Assembly (NCBI RefSeq): GCF_018100925.1
Contig: NZ_JAGJEH010000006.1
Span: 186,001 to 250,000, forward strand
Origin: Pseudoalteromonas luteoviolacea
GTDB taxonomy: Bacteria; Pseudomonadota; Gammaproteobacteria; Enterobacterales; Alteromonadaceae
Reading direction: 5' to 3'
Length of the DNA: 64,000 nucleotides
The notes under the pieces are model-generated. The model was not told the origin of the DNA. It ran no database searches and saw nothing but the letters and a program-made list of their open reading frames with translations. Positions 37,290-46,881 of this stretch are shown here, in pieces. The position numbers and the translations under genes are program-made. Position 1 is the first letter of the stretch. Every line of letters begins with the position of its first letter.

Positions 37290-38627
37290 ATGGTACCTGC
37301 AGTAAATAAGCTTCCCAAAAAACACAAAATGCTTATTGTCGGTTTGTTAGCTGCGATGACTGGGATTGCCTTGTTGCCTTCAGAAAAGGCCACTGCATCC
37401 AAAGATCATAAAGACGATGCATTGGAAGTTGGCAAGCGTTATGAACTCCCTATCAAAGTTGAAGAACAACAGCCTGAGCAGCTCACTATCCTAAGTGCAG
37501 AAGCTGAACCCACTAAAGAGCAAGAGAATACACACACTTATGATTACGTAGATCACAAAGTCCGCTCAGGTGATAGCTTGGCTGTTTTGTTTAAGCGCGC
37601 CGGATATTCTGCCCAAACACTTCATAAATTGGTTAACACTAATGAAGAAACGCGTAAATTAACAAAAATACACCCTGGTGAAACCCTGAGCTTTGCCAGC
37701 GATAAACAGGGTAACCTTGCGCAATTAAAATATGTACTCTCTAAAACAGATACTTTGTACGTAACGCGTATAGACGATGGCAGCTACGAAACCAAAATAG
37801 CAAGCAAAGAAATTGAGACTCGTGAAAAAACCGCCGGTGGAAAAATTCGTTCGAGTTTTTGGACAGCTGGCATTTCAGCAGGTCTGACACAAAGACAAAT
37901 TATGAACTTTGCTAACATTTTCGGCTGGGATGTGGATTTTGCAAACGACATACGTAAAGGTGATACCTTTACTCTTGTGTACGAATCTCACTATGTGGAT
38001 GGCGAAGAAATTGGCAATGGAAAAATCATTGCCGCTGAGTTTATAAACCAAGGTGATCGATATACTGCAATTAGGCATACCAACGGTGAGTTTTACACTC
38101 CCGAAGGACGCAGTATGAAAAAAGCGTTTTTACGCGCACCGGTGAATTTCAAGTATATCAGTTCAAACTTTAATCCAAGAAGGTTACACCCCGTAACCAA
38201 ACAAGTTCGCCCACACCGAGGTATAGATTATGCGGCAAAGGTTGGTACACCAGTCGTTGCTGCGGGTAATGGTAGAGTAACCAAAGCTGGCTATCATAGG
38301 CTCAATGGTAATTACGTTTTTATCGAGCATGGTAGCCAATACACTACAAAATACCTGCACTTGCACAAGTTGCATGTAAAAGCGGGCCAAAAGGTTAAGC
38401 AAGGGCAAAAAATTGGTACTGTTGGAGCCACAGGGCGGGTAACAGGACCACATCTGCATTACGAATTCTTGGTCAACGGCAACCACCGCAATCCAAAAAC
38501 AGTCAAACTACCTAAGTCACTTCCGCTTCCAAAGCAGGAACTTGCTAAGTTCAGACCTCTTGCTGACAAAATGTTAGTGAGATTAGAGCGCAAACGTGAA
38601 TTGATGTTAGCTTTGAACAACAAATAA
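37290..38627 (+). CDS. mepM: LysM/M23 peptidoglycan DD-endopeptidase (MepM/YebA-like)
   Basis: Cleaves peptidoglycan cross-links to allow wall expansion. The 445 residues start with a membrane anchor or signal (MLIVGLLAAMTGIALL, about 14-29), then an OapA/LysM-type region (about 88-135, YVDHKVRSGDSLAVLFKRAGYS), a linker domain, and the M23 domain (about 300-410). The zinc ligands are His in RPHRGIDYAA (with the Asp) and HLHYEF, with THYTTKYLHLH-type catalytic His residues in the middle. It is divergent from tyrS and ends in a strong bidirectional terminator. Confidence 0.92.
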   Translation: MVPAVNKLPKKHKMLIVGLLAAMTGIALLPSEKATASKDHKDDALEVGKRYELPIKVEEQQPEQLTILSAEAEPTKEQENTHTYDYVDHKVRSGDSLAVLFKRAGYSAQTLHKLVNTNEETRKLTKIHPGETLSFASDKQGNLAQLKYVLSKTDTLYVTRIDDGSYETKIASKEIETREKTAGGKIRSSFWTAGISAGLTQRQIMNFANIFGWDVDFANDIRKGDTFTLVYESHYVDGEEIGNGKIIAAEFINQGDRYTAIRHTNGEFYTPEGRSMKKAFLRAPVNFKYISSNFNPRRLHPVTKQVRPHRGIDYAAKVGTPVVAAGNGRVTKAGYHRLNGNYVFIEHGSQYTTKYLHLHKLHVKAGQKVKQGQKIGTVGATGRVTGPHLHYEFLVNGNHRNPKTVKLPKSLPLPKQELAKFRPLADKMLVRLERKRELMLALNNK

Positions 38628-38642
38628 CGAAGTTTAAATAAA

Positions 38643-38669
38643 AAAGGCGAGGTATTCCTCGCCTTTTTT
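38643..38669. terminator. Bidirectional terminator mepM/AsmA-like gene
   Basis: AAAAAGGCGAGG-TATT-CCTCGCCTTTTTT between the convergent ends, strong on both strands. Confidence 0.9.
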
Positions 38670-38677
38670 CTATCTAA

Positions 38678-39601
38678 TTATCTACCTACAATCCGGAGCT
38701 TCAAAAACTCTTCCAGCGCTTGAGGATTGCCTGCTAACGGTTGAAGCTGCATACCTAGCTGCATAAAGCTCGTCTTTTCTGGAAACTGCATACTGACTTC
38801 AAGTAAAGACAGACCAGATACAAAAGACTGAATTGCCTGCTTAGCATTATCACTTGCAGGTACATTTTCCATTTGTACCGCCAATAACGCTTTTAATTGT
38901 TCGTGATCTAAGCCGCTTTGTTGCAATACTTCATCAACTAAGGCCTTTAATTCTCCCTCATTTTTCAAGGCAAAGGCCATATCGACTGGTTGAAGTGATT
39001 GTAATGCGCTTAGCATTTTACTCTGCATCTGTAACTCAGCTTCCAGAGATACCTCTCCTTGCTCATGCATTTTCTGGATTTCTTGCTGTAAATCCATCAA
39101 ATTTTGGCTATTTGCTAAGGCGATGTCCATACCAAAGTTAACCACTTTTTCAGCCGAAACGGCAAATTTAAACTGGCTGTCTCCGCTGGCTTCATCGTAG
39201 CGCATTGTCGAGTTTAAGTTATATTTCGCATTTGCTAGTGTGGTAGGAAGTGCTTCTAAAGAAAGAGCTTTTAGTTCATCTGTCAAAGATAACCCTTCTA
39301 TCTCCAACTCAGTGAGAGGGCTAACTTTACCACTCTCGTACCCTTTTAAGGAGAAACGCGCAATATCCACCAATGCGTGTTCACTTTCTTGTGTTTTAAA
39401 TGAAATGTTCTCGAGCACAACCGTATTACTCAGCAGGCTATAATCTACATTTTGATAGTTCACATCAAACCCAGTCTGCTCTGAGAATTGCTGTACCTGC
39501 TCTGCAACAACTTCACTTGCAGTTTTGTTTGCATACCAGTTAACACCTGCAACGCCACCTGCAACAGCAAGTGCGACACCTGTAAGAGCTGCTTTATTCA
39601 T
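38678..39601 (-). CDS. DUF945/AsmA-like exported protein, hypothetical
   Basis: A 307-residue protein with an N-terminal membrane anchor or signal (ALTGVALAVAGGVAGVNWYA). A long soluble part follows: FDVNYQNVDYSLLSNTVVLENISFK is a beta pattern typical of AsmA/DUF945-type envelope proteins, and then come helical, Gln- and Leu-rich stretches (LMDLQQEIQKMHEQGEVSLEAELQMQSKML). The family assignment is loose. A strong ribosome site (AAGGAG) precedes the ATG. It lies 9 bases downstream of radA, so it is co-transcribed with it, a pairing that gives no obvious functional hint. Confidence 0.55.
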   Translation of the reverse strand: MNKAALTGVALAVAGGVAGVNWYANKTASEVVAEQVQQFSEQTGFDVNYQNVDYSLLSNTVVLENISFKTQESEHALVDIARFSLKGYESGKVSPLTELEIEGLSLTDELKALSLEALPTTLANAKYNLNSTMRYDEASGDSQFKFAVSAEKVVNFGMDIALANSQNLMDLQQEIQKMHEQGEVSLEAELQMQSKMLSALQSLQPVDMAFALKNEGELKALVDEVLQQSGLDHEQLKALLAVQMENVPASDNAKQAIQSFVSGLSLLEVSMQFPEKTSFMQLGMQLQPLAGNPQALEEFLKLRIVGR

Positions 39602-39610
39602 AATAACTCC

Positions 39611-40981
39611 TTAAAATAGCGCTTCTAATGCATCGTTTAAGCTGGAAACCCCTATCACTTCCATCCCTTCGATATCTTCTTTTGGTTTATTTGCGACAGG
39701 TACAATAGCACGTTTAAAACCATGTTTCGCAGCTTCTCGCAATCTTTCTTGACCACTAGGCACCGGACGGATCTCACCTCCCAGTCCTACCTCACCAAAA
39801 ACAACTAACTGTTTATCTAATGCATAATTTTTAAAGCTGGATACCAAGGCGGTGATCAGAGCCAAATCCGCACTGGTTTCATTGACCTTTACACCACCAA
39901 CTACATTGACAAATACATCTTGATCAGCGACTTGCAACCCACCATGACGGTGTAACACTGCCAGCAACATAGCTAATCGGTTTTGTTCTAGACCCACAGT
40001 TACACGTCTCGGGTTTGCCAATTGCGAATAGTCGACTAAAGCTTGAACTTCCACTAACAGAGGGCGGGTCCCTTCCCAAATTACCATAACCAGTGAGCCA
40101 GGCGTCTGCTCTTCACCCCGGTTAAGAAAAATAGCGGAAGGATTGTTGACTTCTTTTAAGCCTTGCCCCGTCATCGCAAAAACACCCAGTTCGTTAACTG
40201 CACCAAAACGGTTTTTATTGCCTCGCAATGTTCTAAATCGGCTGTCACTGCTGCCTTCCAATAGGATTGAACAGTCAATACAGTGCTCTAACACTTTTGG
40301 GCCTGCCAGCGTACCATCTTTTGTCACATGACCTACCATGACAATGGCAACTTGGTTTTGCTTCGCAAAGCGCGTCAAATAAGCTGCACTTTCGCGTACT
40401 TGAGAGACACTTCCAGGCGCTGACTGAACGTCTGCCATATGCATAACTTGAATCGAGTCGATGACCATAATGGCGGGCTTTTCTCTCAGTGCAAGTTGGC
40501 AAATCGTTTCAACATTAGTTTCAGCTAAAGTTTTAAGCTTATCTGTTGGCAAACCCAGACGTTTTGCGCGCATAGCTACTTGCTGTAATGACTCTTCACC
40601 AGTTACATATAACGTCGGCATAGATTGCGCAAGTAAACACATAGTTTGCAAAAGTAATGTACTTTTACCCGCGCCCGGTTCACCACCAATTAATATGGCA
40701 CTACCGGGTACCACACCACCACCCAACACTCTATCAAACTCCTTAAAGCCTGTAGAAAATCGAGGTAACGATTCAAGGTTTACTTCATCTAAGGTTTGAA
40801 TTTTTGCTTCTACCACACCGGCATACCCGGTGGTACCAGCACTACGTGGAGCCGTTTTCACAGAAGGTACACGAAACTCTGTTACAGTGTTCCAAGCTTT
40901 ACATTCAGAACATTGCCCTTGCCAACGAGCAAATTCCGCTCCACAATCACTACATACAAATGCGGTTTTCTTTTTTCCCAT
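39611..40981 (-). CDS. radA: DNA repair protein RadA (Sms)
   Basis: A RecA-like ATPase that drives branch migration in recombination intermediates. Start at MGKKKTAFVCSDCG (40981, 456 residues). Features: N-terminal zinc finger CSDCG...CSECKAW; Walker A GGEPGAGKST; Walker B region IMVIDSIQ; the RadA signature KNRFG (GNKNRFGAVNELG); and a C-terminal Lon-protease-like domain (about 275-455, with PSGQERLREAAKHGFKRAIVP) that lacks the protease Ser-Lys pair as usual. Confidence 0.96.
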   Translation of the reverse strand: MGKKKTAFVCSDCGAEFARWQGQCSECKAWNTVTEFRVPSVKTAPRSAGTTGYAGVVEAKIQTLDEVNLESLPRFSTGFKEFDRVLGGGVVPGSAILIGGEPGAGKSTLLLQTMCLLAQSMPTLYVTGEESLQQVAMRAKRLGLPTDKLKTLAETNVETICQLALREKPAIMVIDSIQVMHMADVQSAPGSVSQVRESAAYLTRFAKQNQVAIVMVGHVTKDGTLAGPKVLEHCIDCSILLEGSSDSRFRTLRGNKNRFGAVNELGVFAMTGQGLKEVNNPSAIFLNRGEEQTPGSLVMVIWEGTRPLLVEVQALVDYSQLANPRRVTVGLEQNRLAMLLAVLHRHGGLQVADQDVFVNVVGGVKVNETSADLALITALVSSFKNYALDKQLVVFGEVGLGGEIRPVPSGQERLREAAKHGFKRAIVPVANKPKEDIEGMEVIGVSSLNDALEALF

Positions 40982-41093
40982 ATATATCAAGGCATAGTTA
41001 TTGCTTAAAAGGAAAACCCAGTTAAGCTACAAGTTAAGAATGAAGCTATACTGACATAAAATTGGCGAAGGCTGAAATAATAACAAAGAGACA

Positions 41094-43619
41094 TTGTCTG
41101 CGGACAAACTGCGAACGGCTATGAGTGAAGATAAACTAGAACTACATCAAGACCTTATTAATGACCTAAAAGGAGATTTAGGCGATCCAAATTTTGATTT
41201 TATCTTCAAGCAAAAAACAGCACAACTGAGCAAACCAGACCAATTTTTGTTAAAAATGGAAATGACACGCCTTTCGCAACCTGTTGCGCGCTTTATTGAT
41301 TTGCGTGGACAGGTATCTGGCGATGTAAAACCATACGAGCATGACGGTAAGCAACACTTTATGGATGATCTTGCTATTAGTGTATTTGAACGTGAGGTTG
41401 CGCAGCACGGTGGCTATACGATGGCGGTATATGAAGCAGTCATGCATACCGACAATAATTATAAGGTAATGCAAAAACAAGCTCAGGTCCAAGATGACAC
41501 AGAACCCGAGGTCGCATTTGAGCATGAAGCCCAATTAATTCGTTTTGCTTCCTATGAAAGCCGTATTGAAGAGCGCATGAATTACTCTATCAAGATCACG
41601 GTTGAGTTAAAAAGCGGTACCACGATCCCCGCAAGTACCTCTGACATCTCTTTGAGTGGCGCAAAAATAAAATTGGGAAAAAGCTACCATGTACACCCAA
41701 AAAACGTCATCACGCTGCGTTTAGTGGGATTGGAACAAGATTTCGAGCTCGGCTTAAAAGAGGGTATCCAATACGAAGTGGTCGCTGTTGAAGAGTCTAA
41801 CTCAGATTACAACTATGTCCGTTTAAAAAGAACCTTCGTAGAGAACAACTCGGGGTTTGACGAGTTTTTAGAAAGCTTCATTCACGGCAACAAACGACGC
41901 TATAAGATAAATTTAGACAACACTATGGATGCCGTTGTATGCAAAGGGTATGAGCAATATTACTTGCCACGTGTCAGCTCATTATTTGTGTTTTTTAGTC
42001 GCATAAACAACATGTTACTGCCGAGTATGACACTCACTAATGAGAACAATGCTTTTATTAATTATTATTTTGAAGATGAGCGAAAAACATCTTGTTTATA
42101 CAGTATCTTCAACAATAAGCGGCTACAAAAATTACTATTGCAGTCCGCACCAGTAAAAGAGGCCTACTGCTACACATTTACCCACTCAAATGGTGGCAAG
42201 ATCTACTTTTACTCAGCCTTTGATTACGAACTCGAAGAAAATCCAGAATTAAAAAGCCTATTTTTAGGGTTTGGTAGCGAAAAAGAAAGCTGGCGAGTAT
42301 TTAAAGTACAGTTGATGCCAAGCCACCATGAAGACGCCTATATTCCACTATCATTGCCTAAAAGCGCAGGAAAGAATGTTGAAAAGCTAAACAGACGACC
42401 TCCTCCTCGTGCACAAGGGTTAATTGAGCCTGTGCATCACCTCATGCTGCTCACTGAGATAACCACACCTGAACATAAATCACATTGCAGCAAGTTAACC
42501 TATCCACAAGAGAGCATCAATCGCTTAAAAGAGTTTGGCCATGGCAAATCTAAAAACCCGCCACCACTGGAAAAGGTCGCGTTGGAATATGTGAATTTAA
42601 GATCCCACAAGCGATTTTTATATCGCACCGGAGTCGCGTTGAATATATCTGATAGCCAGGTATTCAGTGGCAATACCCGGGACTTTTCGATTATGGGCCT
42701 GCAAATTGAAGTTGAACACGCTGTGGATGTAGCCAAAGGAGATCTCGTTACTGTCGATTTACCCGACTTGCAAAAGATCACCAAACAGCATGTGCTGTCA
42801 GGTTTGCGATACGAGGTCATGGCTGTTAGCAAATCAAAAACTATTATCAACCTTAAAGTAAAGCAAGTCACTAATGCATCTCATACGGCCATCGAATTTT
42901 TCACTGCGCTGATCGATAATAATAAAGACAAGCTCCAGCCCAGTGAGGAAGCGCCTAAAATACCAGGACTCTCGACTGCGCTCAGAAATATGGTAACCAA
43001 AAGCATCTGTCAGCTACCGCTTTACCTTCATAAAAAAGCATCTCATATGGAAATTGGCGCGGTAGGACATGGACTCTACCCTTCACCATTACACAATATA
43101 TTGTTGCCGCACCTCATCAACCACAATGGACAAGAACTCCTTTTCCCAAATAAGTTATTTCCCAACAAATTCATTGGCGACTCTTTAACGGAACAATTGA
43201 AAGAAAAGTCCAGACAAGACAAACCGCTGCGGTTTACGCTGTTTGTTCACTACGATGAAAAACAATCAGATGAATCAAACCACGGTGTTAAGTCCCAATG
43301 CATTCCTTTTGGTGAACCTATTGAGCCGCTGTTTTTATTTGCAAAAAAAGCCCTAAAGAATGGTATTTTGTTTATCTGCCATTTGTATGTGTCCAAAACA
43401 GGCCGACCTGATATGGATCATCTCGCCAATGAATTGCGCTATGTAAGCCACTACGCTCTACACAAAGCAAAAGGCTTAGAAGAAGCGCTTTGGTCGGTTA
43501 ACGGCGTTTGTGATGTCGTCGATGTAACAGATGTAATGATGCCCGTTTTAGGACTGGAGAATCATTTGATTGAGCGCATGAAAAATCGAAAACGCGAGTG
43601 GCTAACTAAGCACTTTTAG
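41094..43619 (+). CDS. Large protein with two PilZ domains
   Basis: A soluble 841-residue protein; the start is TTG at 41094 (GAG upstream) or ATG at 41121. Two PilZ-type c-di-GMP-binding motifs are visible. The first is R157-IEE-R161 with the second half SDISLSG (Asp184, Ser186, Gly189), in a domain of about 155-255. The second is R-SHK-R near 502-506 with RDFSIMG near 529, in a domain of about 495-610. Both keep the RxxxR and D/NxSxxG residues needed for c-di-GMP. The remaining regions are large, unrecognised and not membrane-spanning. It lies between radA and ampE with the pilus cluster nearby. I infer a c-di-GMP effector, perhaps for motility or pilus-linked output. Confidence 0.8.
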   Translation: MSADKLRTAMSEDKLELHQDLINDLKGDLGDPNFDFIFKQKTAQLSKPDQFLLKMEMTRLSQPVARFIDLRGQVSGDVKPYEHDGKQHFMDDLAISVFEREVAQHGGYTMAVYEAVMHTDNNYKVMQKQAQVQDDTEPEVAFEHEAQLIRFASYESRIEERMNYSIKITVELKSGTTIPASTSDISLSGAKIKLGKSYHVHPKNVITLRLVGLEQDFELGLKEGIQYEVVAVEESNSDYNYVRLKRTFVENNSGFDEFLESFIHGNKRRYKINLDNTMDAVVCKGYEQYYLPRVSSLFVFFSRINNMLLPSMTLTNENNAFINYYFEDERKTSCLYSIFNNKRLQKLLLQSAPVKEAYCYTFTHSNGGKIYFYSAFDYELEENPELKSLFLGFGSEKESWRVFKVQLMPSHHEDAYIPLSLPKSAGKNVEKLNRRPPPRAQGLIEPVHHLMLLTEITTPEHKSHCSKLTYPQESINRLKEFGHGKSKNPPPLEKVALEYVNLRSHKRFLYRTGVALNISDSQVFSGNTRDFSIMGLQIEVEHAVDVAKGDLVTVDLPDLQKITKQHVLSGLRYEVMAVSKSKTIINLKVKQVTNASHTAIEFFTALIDNNKDKLQPSEEAPKIPGLSTALRNMVTKSICQLPLYLHKKASHMEIGAVGHGLYPSPLHNILLPHLINHNGQELLFPNKLFPNKFIGDSLTEQLKEKSRQDKPLRFTLFVHYDEKQSDESNHGVKSQCIPFGEPIEPLFLFAKKALKNGILFICHLYVSKTGRPDMDHLANELRYVSHYALHKAKGLEEALWSVNGVCDVVDVTDVMMPVLGLENHLIERMKNRKREWLTKHF

Positions 43620-43638
43620 TCAGCCACCTGAGGCTCGT

Positions 43639-44523
43639 TTAGCTGAGTCCTGCAAATAAAGTCAATGCAGCGACTAAAAACAAGTAAAATAAAACATTGC
43701 GCTTTACCAAGCGCATCATACATGCAGCCTCATATGTGCAACCAAAATATTGTTGCTCTATCTGCTCGGCAGCAAGTGCTGTTTCTGCGACAACTTTGCG
43801 ATTACAAGCTTGAAAGTCCAATAAGTATTTAAGCCAGCTGCCAGTGCCTTTTGAAAAGTTGCCGATAATCAAGTAACCAAAGCCCGCAAGCCTTGCTGGT
43901 AGCCAATTTAGAAAGTGAAATAGTGTACTAAACCGCTGAGTATGCGCAGACATAACTTCAATACACTTTTGCTCGTTTATTGACGGCTCGCCATTCACTT
44001 TATCTTTTAGTATCTCAACAACTGCACGTGTTGTGGCATATAACACAGCCCCTGGCGCGCCAAGCAATACAAACCAAAACATCACCGCACAATAATGTGT
44101 GAAATTTATCCACGCCAATGTTTGGCCGAAGGTCTCCCCTCCTGGTTCATGTTCGGTTTTCGTTTGGCCCATTTGCAAAGCGTACAAAGTGGCAGCTTCC
44201 TTATCATCTCTTGCTAGGGCATTGAGGTATCCCTTGTAAGATTTACGGTATTTCGCACAGCCAAAACAAATCAGCAAAATACAAACATTAAGCGCGATTT
44301 GCCACAGCACAAATTCAAACAAACTATATAAAAATGCAATCAGCAACGCTGGAATAGTAAGCCATAACATGACGCCTAAACTGGACTTATACAACCAGCT
44401 AACTGCACTTTGTTGGTAACTCCATTGCTGATAATGAGACAAATAGTAGTCGATTTGCCAGTGTGTTGACCTAGCGCCTAAACGCTCGATGATCAGTGCC
44501 AATAATATCGAAATTAATATCAT
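43639..44523 (-). CDS. ampE: AmpE inner-membrane protein (CbiB-related)
   Basis: A 294-residue membrane protein, partner of AmpD in cell-wall recycling and beta-lactamase signalling; its molecular activity is unknown. It begins MILISILLALIIERLGARSTHWQIDYYL, has several hydrophobic helices (SSLGVMLWLTIPALLIAFLY, IALNVCILLICFG, CAVMFWFVLLGAPGAVLYATTR, VLFYLFLVAALTLF), and the LHFLNWLPARLAGFGYLIIGNF block. It follows ampD after 5 bases. Confidence 0.92.
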   Translation of the reverse strand: MILISILLALIIERLGARSTHWQIDYYLSHYQQWSYQQSAVSWLYKSSLGVMLWLTIPALLIAFLYSLFEFVLWQIALNVCILLICFGCAKYRKSYKGYLNALARDDKEAATLYALQMGQTKTEHEPGGETFGQTLAWINFTHYCAVMFWFVLLGAPGAVLYATTRAVVEILKDKVNGEPSINEQKCIEVMSAHTQRFSTLFHFLNWLPARLAGFGYLIIGNFSKGTGSWLKYLLDFQACNRKVVAETALAAEQIEQQYFGCTYEAACMMRLVKRNVLFYLFLVAALTLFAGLS

Positions 44524-44528
44524 GATTT

Positions 44529-45092
44529 TTACTCAAATATTTCTAATTCACGTTGTAGTAGATCCAAATAGTACGACCAATCAAATGCCTCTCCAGGATC
44601 TGTCTTGCGTACTGGCGCAATATCACAATGACCAACAATCTGCTCAGTGGTAATTTTCGGGTAGCGCACTATGATTGCGCGGCTTACAGCCACAAGTGCT
44701 TCATATTGCGCAGGTGTATATGCGTCATTATCCGTTCCCTCTAATTCAATGCCGATGCTGAAATCGTTACATTTTTCACGTCCACGATAGCTCGATACAC
44801 CCGCATGCCATGCTCGCTTTGAAAAAGGCACATATTGGATCACTTCACCATCTCGACGAATAAAACAGTGAGCTGACACTCTTACCCCTTGCAAAGATGC
44901 AAAGCTTTCATGCGCATGACAATCAATGGTTCCCATAAAAAGGTCATCGACATAACTCGTGCCAAATTGGCCCGCAGGCAAAGAGATATTATGAATGACG
45001 AGCAACTCGATATCGCACTCATTAGGTCGTTCATCATGATGGGGTGAAGGTCTGTGTTTGGCAAACTTCAGCCATTGATCTTGATTTTCCAT
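44529..45092 (-). CDS. ampD: 1,6-anhydro-N-acetylmuramyl-L-alanine amidase AmpD
   Basis: A cytoplasmic zinc amidase that removes the peptide from 1,6-anhydroMurNAc in peptidoglycan recycling. The 187 residues match AmpD. Amidase_2 motifs: [15 protein letters not shown] (first zinc His), [27 protein letters not shown] (His), [14 protein letters not shown] (catalytic Glu) and [20 protein letters not shown] (last zinc ligands). It is divergent from nadC, as in enteric bacteria. Confidence 0.96.
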   Translation of the reverse strand: MENQDQWLKFAKHRPSPHHDERPNECDIELLVIHNISLPAGQFGTSYVDDLFMGTIDCHAHESFASLQGVRVSAHCFIRRDGEVIQYVPFSKRAWHAGVSSYRGREKCNDFSIGIELEGTDNDAYTPAQYEALVAVSRAIIVRYPKITTEQIVGHCDIAPVRKTDPGEAFDWSYYLDLLQRELEIFE

Positions 45093-45257
45093 AAAAAATT
45101 AGCTTTCAATTGTTACCTCACTACCTTAACAAGAATTACTTCTCAGCACTATTGCAAATTTATTTTAAGAAAGCATACATCCTTTTATGAAAGAAAATTG
45201 TTTCATTGCACTAATCACAGTAGAATTTACAGTATAAAAAACAATGATGATTCACCT

Positions 45258-46097
45258 ATGCAACCTGAACTTATTTCGCAACTTGTAAAACTTGCACTCG
45301 ATGAAGACCTTAACCATCAATCCGCTGCACAAGGTGATATCACCGCAGCCCTGATCCCGGAGCAACAACAGGCGAACGCGTATGTTATTACACGTGAAGA
45401 CTGTGTATTTTGTGGCAAAGATTTAATCTTAGAGGTCTTTAGACAAGTAGACCCTAGTGTTGAAGTGACAGTATTAGCCAACGATGGAGACAAGCTCAGC
45501 GCCAACGCACGTATTTTTACTGCTAAGGGTTCGGCACGAGCAATCCTAACCGCAGAAAGAACCGCTCTGAATTTTGTTCAAACACTTTCCGGTACAGCAA
45601 CAACAACTGCACACTATGTTCAAGCACTGGATGGCAGTAACACGCAATTACTAGACACACGAAAAACCATTCCTGGCTTGAGAGCACTGCAAAAGTATGC
45701 GGTGACTTGTGGTGGTGGTAAAAACCACCGCATTGGCTTATTTGACGCCTTCCTGATTAAGGAAAACCACATTGCTGCGTGCGGCGGGATCGACAAAGCG
45801 GTTAAACAAGCAAAAAGTACTCACCCAGACAAGCCTGTCGAAGTGGAAGTTGAGAATTTAGATGAGCTAGAACAAGCGTTGCTTGCGGGCAGTGACATCA
45901 TCATGCTGGACAATTTTACCGTTGAAGACATTCAAAACGCCGTTAGACTAACCTCAGGTAGAGCTAAGCTCGAAGTCTCGGGTAATATGACATTAGACAT
46001 TCTGGCACAGTATGCACAAGCGGGCGTCGATTACATTTCAAGCGGTGCGTTAACTAAACACGTACGCAGCATAGATTTATCAATGCGATTTGAATAA
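45258..46097 (+). CDS. nadC: Nicotinate-nucleotide pyrophosphorylase (quinolinate phosphoribosyltransferase)
   Basis: Makes nicotinate mononucleotide from quinolinate and PRPP in de novo NAD synthesis. Start set at ATG 45258 (MQPELISQL, 279 residues), in line with the family; an upstream in-frame extension of 68 residues has no homology and overlaps ampD's 5' end. Conserved: [109 protein letters not shown]. Confidence 0.96.
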   Translation: MQPELISQLVKLALDEDLNHQSAAQGDITAALIPEQQQANAYVITREDCVFCGKDLILEVFRQVDPSVEVTVLANDGDKLSANARIFTAKGSARAILTAERTALNFVQTLSGTATTTAHYVQALDGSNTQLLDTRKTIPGLRALQKYAVTCGGGKNHRIGLFDAFLIKENHIAACGGIDKAVKQAKSTHPDKPVEVEVENLDELEQALLAGSDIIMLDNFTVEDIQNAVRLTSGRAKLEVSGNMTLDILAQYAQAGVDYISSGALTKHVRSIDLSMRFE

Positions 46098-46145
46098 TGT
46101 AGTTTTCCGTGTAATAAAAATGTAACTAAATATTCATTTATTTCG

Positions 46146-46174
46146 TTGACATTTATTTACAAAGCATATTTAAT
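46146..46174 (+). promoter_or_regulatory. Candidate sigma-70 promoter for pilA
   Basis: TTGACA (46146-46151) and TTTAAT (46169-46174) with 17-base spacing, leaving a 5' leader of about 170 bases. I searched for the sigma-54 pattern TGGCAC-N5-TTGCA typical of PilR-controlled pilA and found no good match, so regulation may differ from Pseudomonas. Confidence 0.4.
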
Positions 46175-46350
46175 AAAAAAGAATTAAATTAATGATTTAG
46201 ATTAATTCTTTACGGTTAAACGTGTTACATACTGCAGTTGGCTATTAGTGTAAATTTAAACATTAATAGACAGCGCCATTACGATAATTTAATAAATCCT
46301 GGTGTAAGTATCAACTGCCACCGGGTCTAACATCCCTTAGGAGACACATC

Positions 46351-46806
46351 ATGACGCAACAACGACAGGGTGGTTTTACCCTTATCGAATTAATGATTGT
46401 GATTGCAATCATCGGTATTTTGGCAGCAGTAGCACTTCCTGCTTACACTGACTATGTTAACCGCGCTAGAACATCTGAAATGTTCTCATTGGCAAGTATG
46501 CCTAAGGCGTGTATTGAAGAAAAAGCGCAGCTTGGTTCTAAAGCAACTGGCTGTATCACTGGCTTCGTAGCGACCGATTATGTGTCAGCAATGACAGCAA
46601 GTGATGAAGGCTTGATCACTGTAACAGGTGCTGGCGCCCTAAATGGCATGGTTATGACGTTGACTCCTCTGAATGATCAAGGTGCAGCTATTACTTTAGG
46701 TGCTTCAGCTGCTGGTGTTAATATCGTTAAGTGGAAATGTGAAATGACAGTTGGTACGGGACAAGACAACTGGATCCCAAGCACTTGTACTAAGAAAACA
46801 ACTTAA
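46351..46806 (+). CDS. pilA: Type IV major pilin PilA
   Basis: Pilus fibre subunit. The 151-residue prepilin has a short leader ending MTQQRQGG, the peptidase cut before F, and the classic hydrophobic helix [24 protein letters not shown] with Glu5. A Cys pair ([13 protein letters not shown]) and a C-terminal pair (KWKCEMTVG...STCTKK) are present, the latter forming the D-loop. A GGAGA ribosome site precedes the ATG. A hairpin separates it from pilC. Confidence 0.95.
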   Translation: MTQQRQGGFTLIELMIVIAIIGILAAVALPAYTDYVNRARTSEMFSLASMPKACIEEKAQLGSKATGCITGFVATDYVSAMTASDEGLITVTGAGALNGMVMTLTPLNDQGAAITLGASAAGVNIVKWKCEMTVGTGQDNWIPSTCTKKTT

Positions 46807-46837
46807 TAGATTAAGTTAATTAACACCGACTAACTTA

Positions 46838-46866
46838 AAAAGGAACTGGCAATGCCAGTTCCTTTT
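46838..46866 (+). terminator. Strong hairpin between pilA and pilC
   Basis: AAAAGGAACTGGC-AAT-GCCAGTTCCTTTT: a 13-bp stem ending in TTTT, 32 bases after the pilA stop and 16 before pilC. It is a likely partial terminator allowing far more pilin than assembly protein. Confidence 0.85.
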
Positions 46867-46881
46867 ATGTGAAAAGACTCT

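Noticed and set aside
37204-37305. 33-codon frame just upstream of mepM
   Set aside because: Hydrophobic and started by ATG, but no ribosome site, and it overlaps the mepM start; probably the mepM leader by chance.
46098-46350. Sigma-54 (PilR-type) promoter ahead of pilA
   Set aside because: Looked for TGGCAC-N5-TTGCA and found no acceptable match; a sigma-70-like pair fits better.
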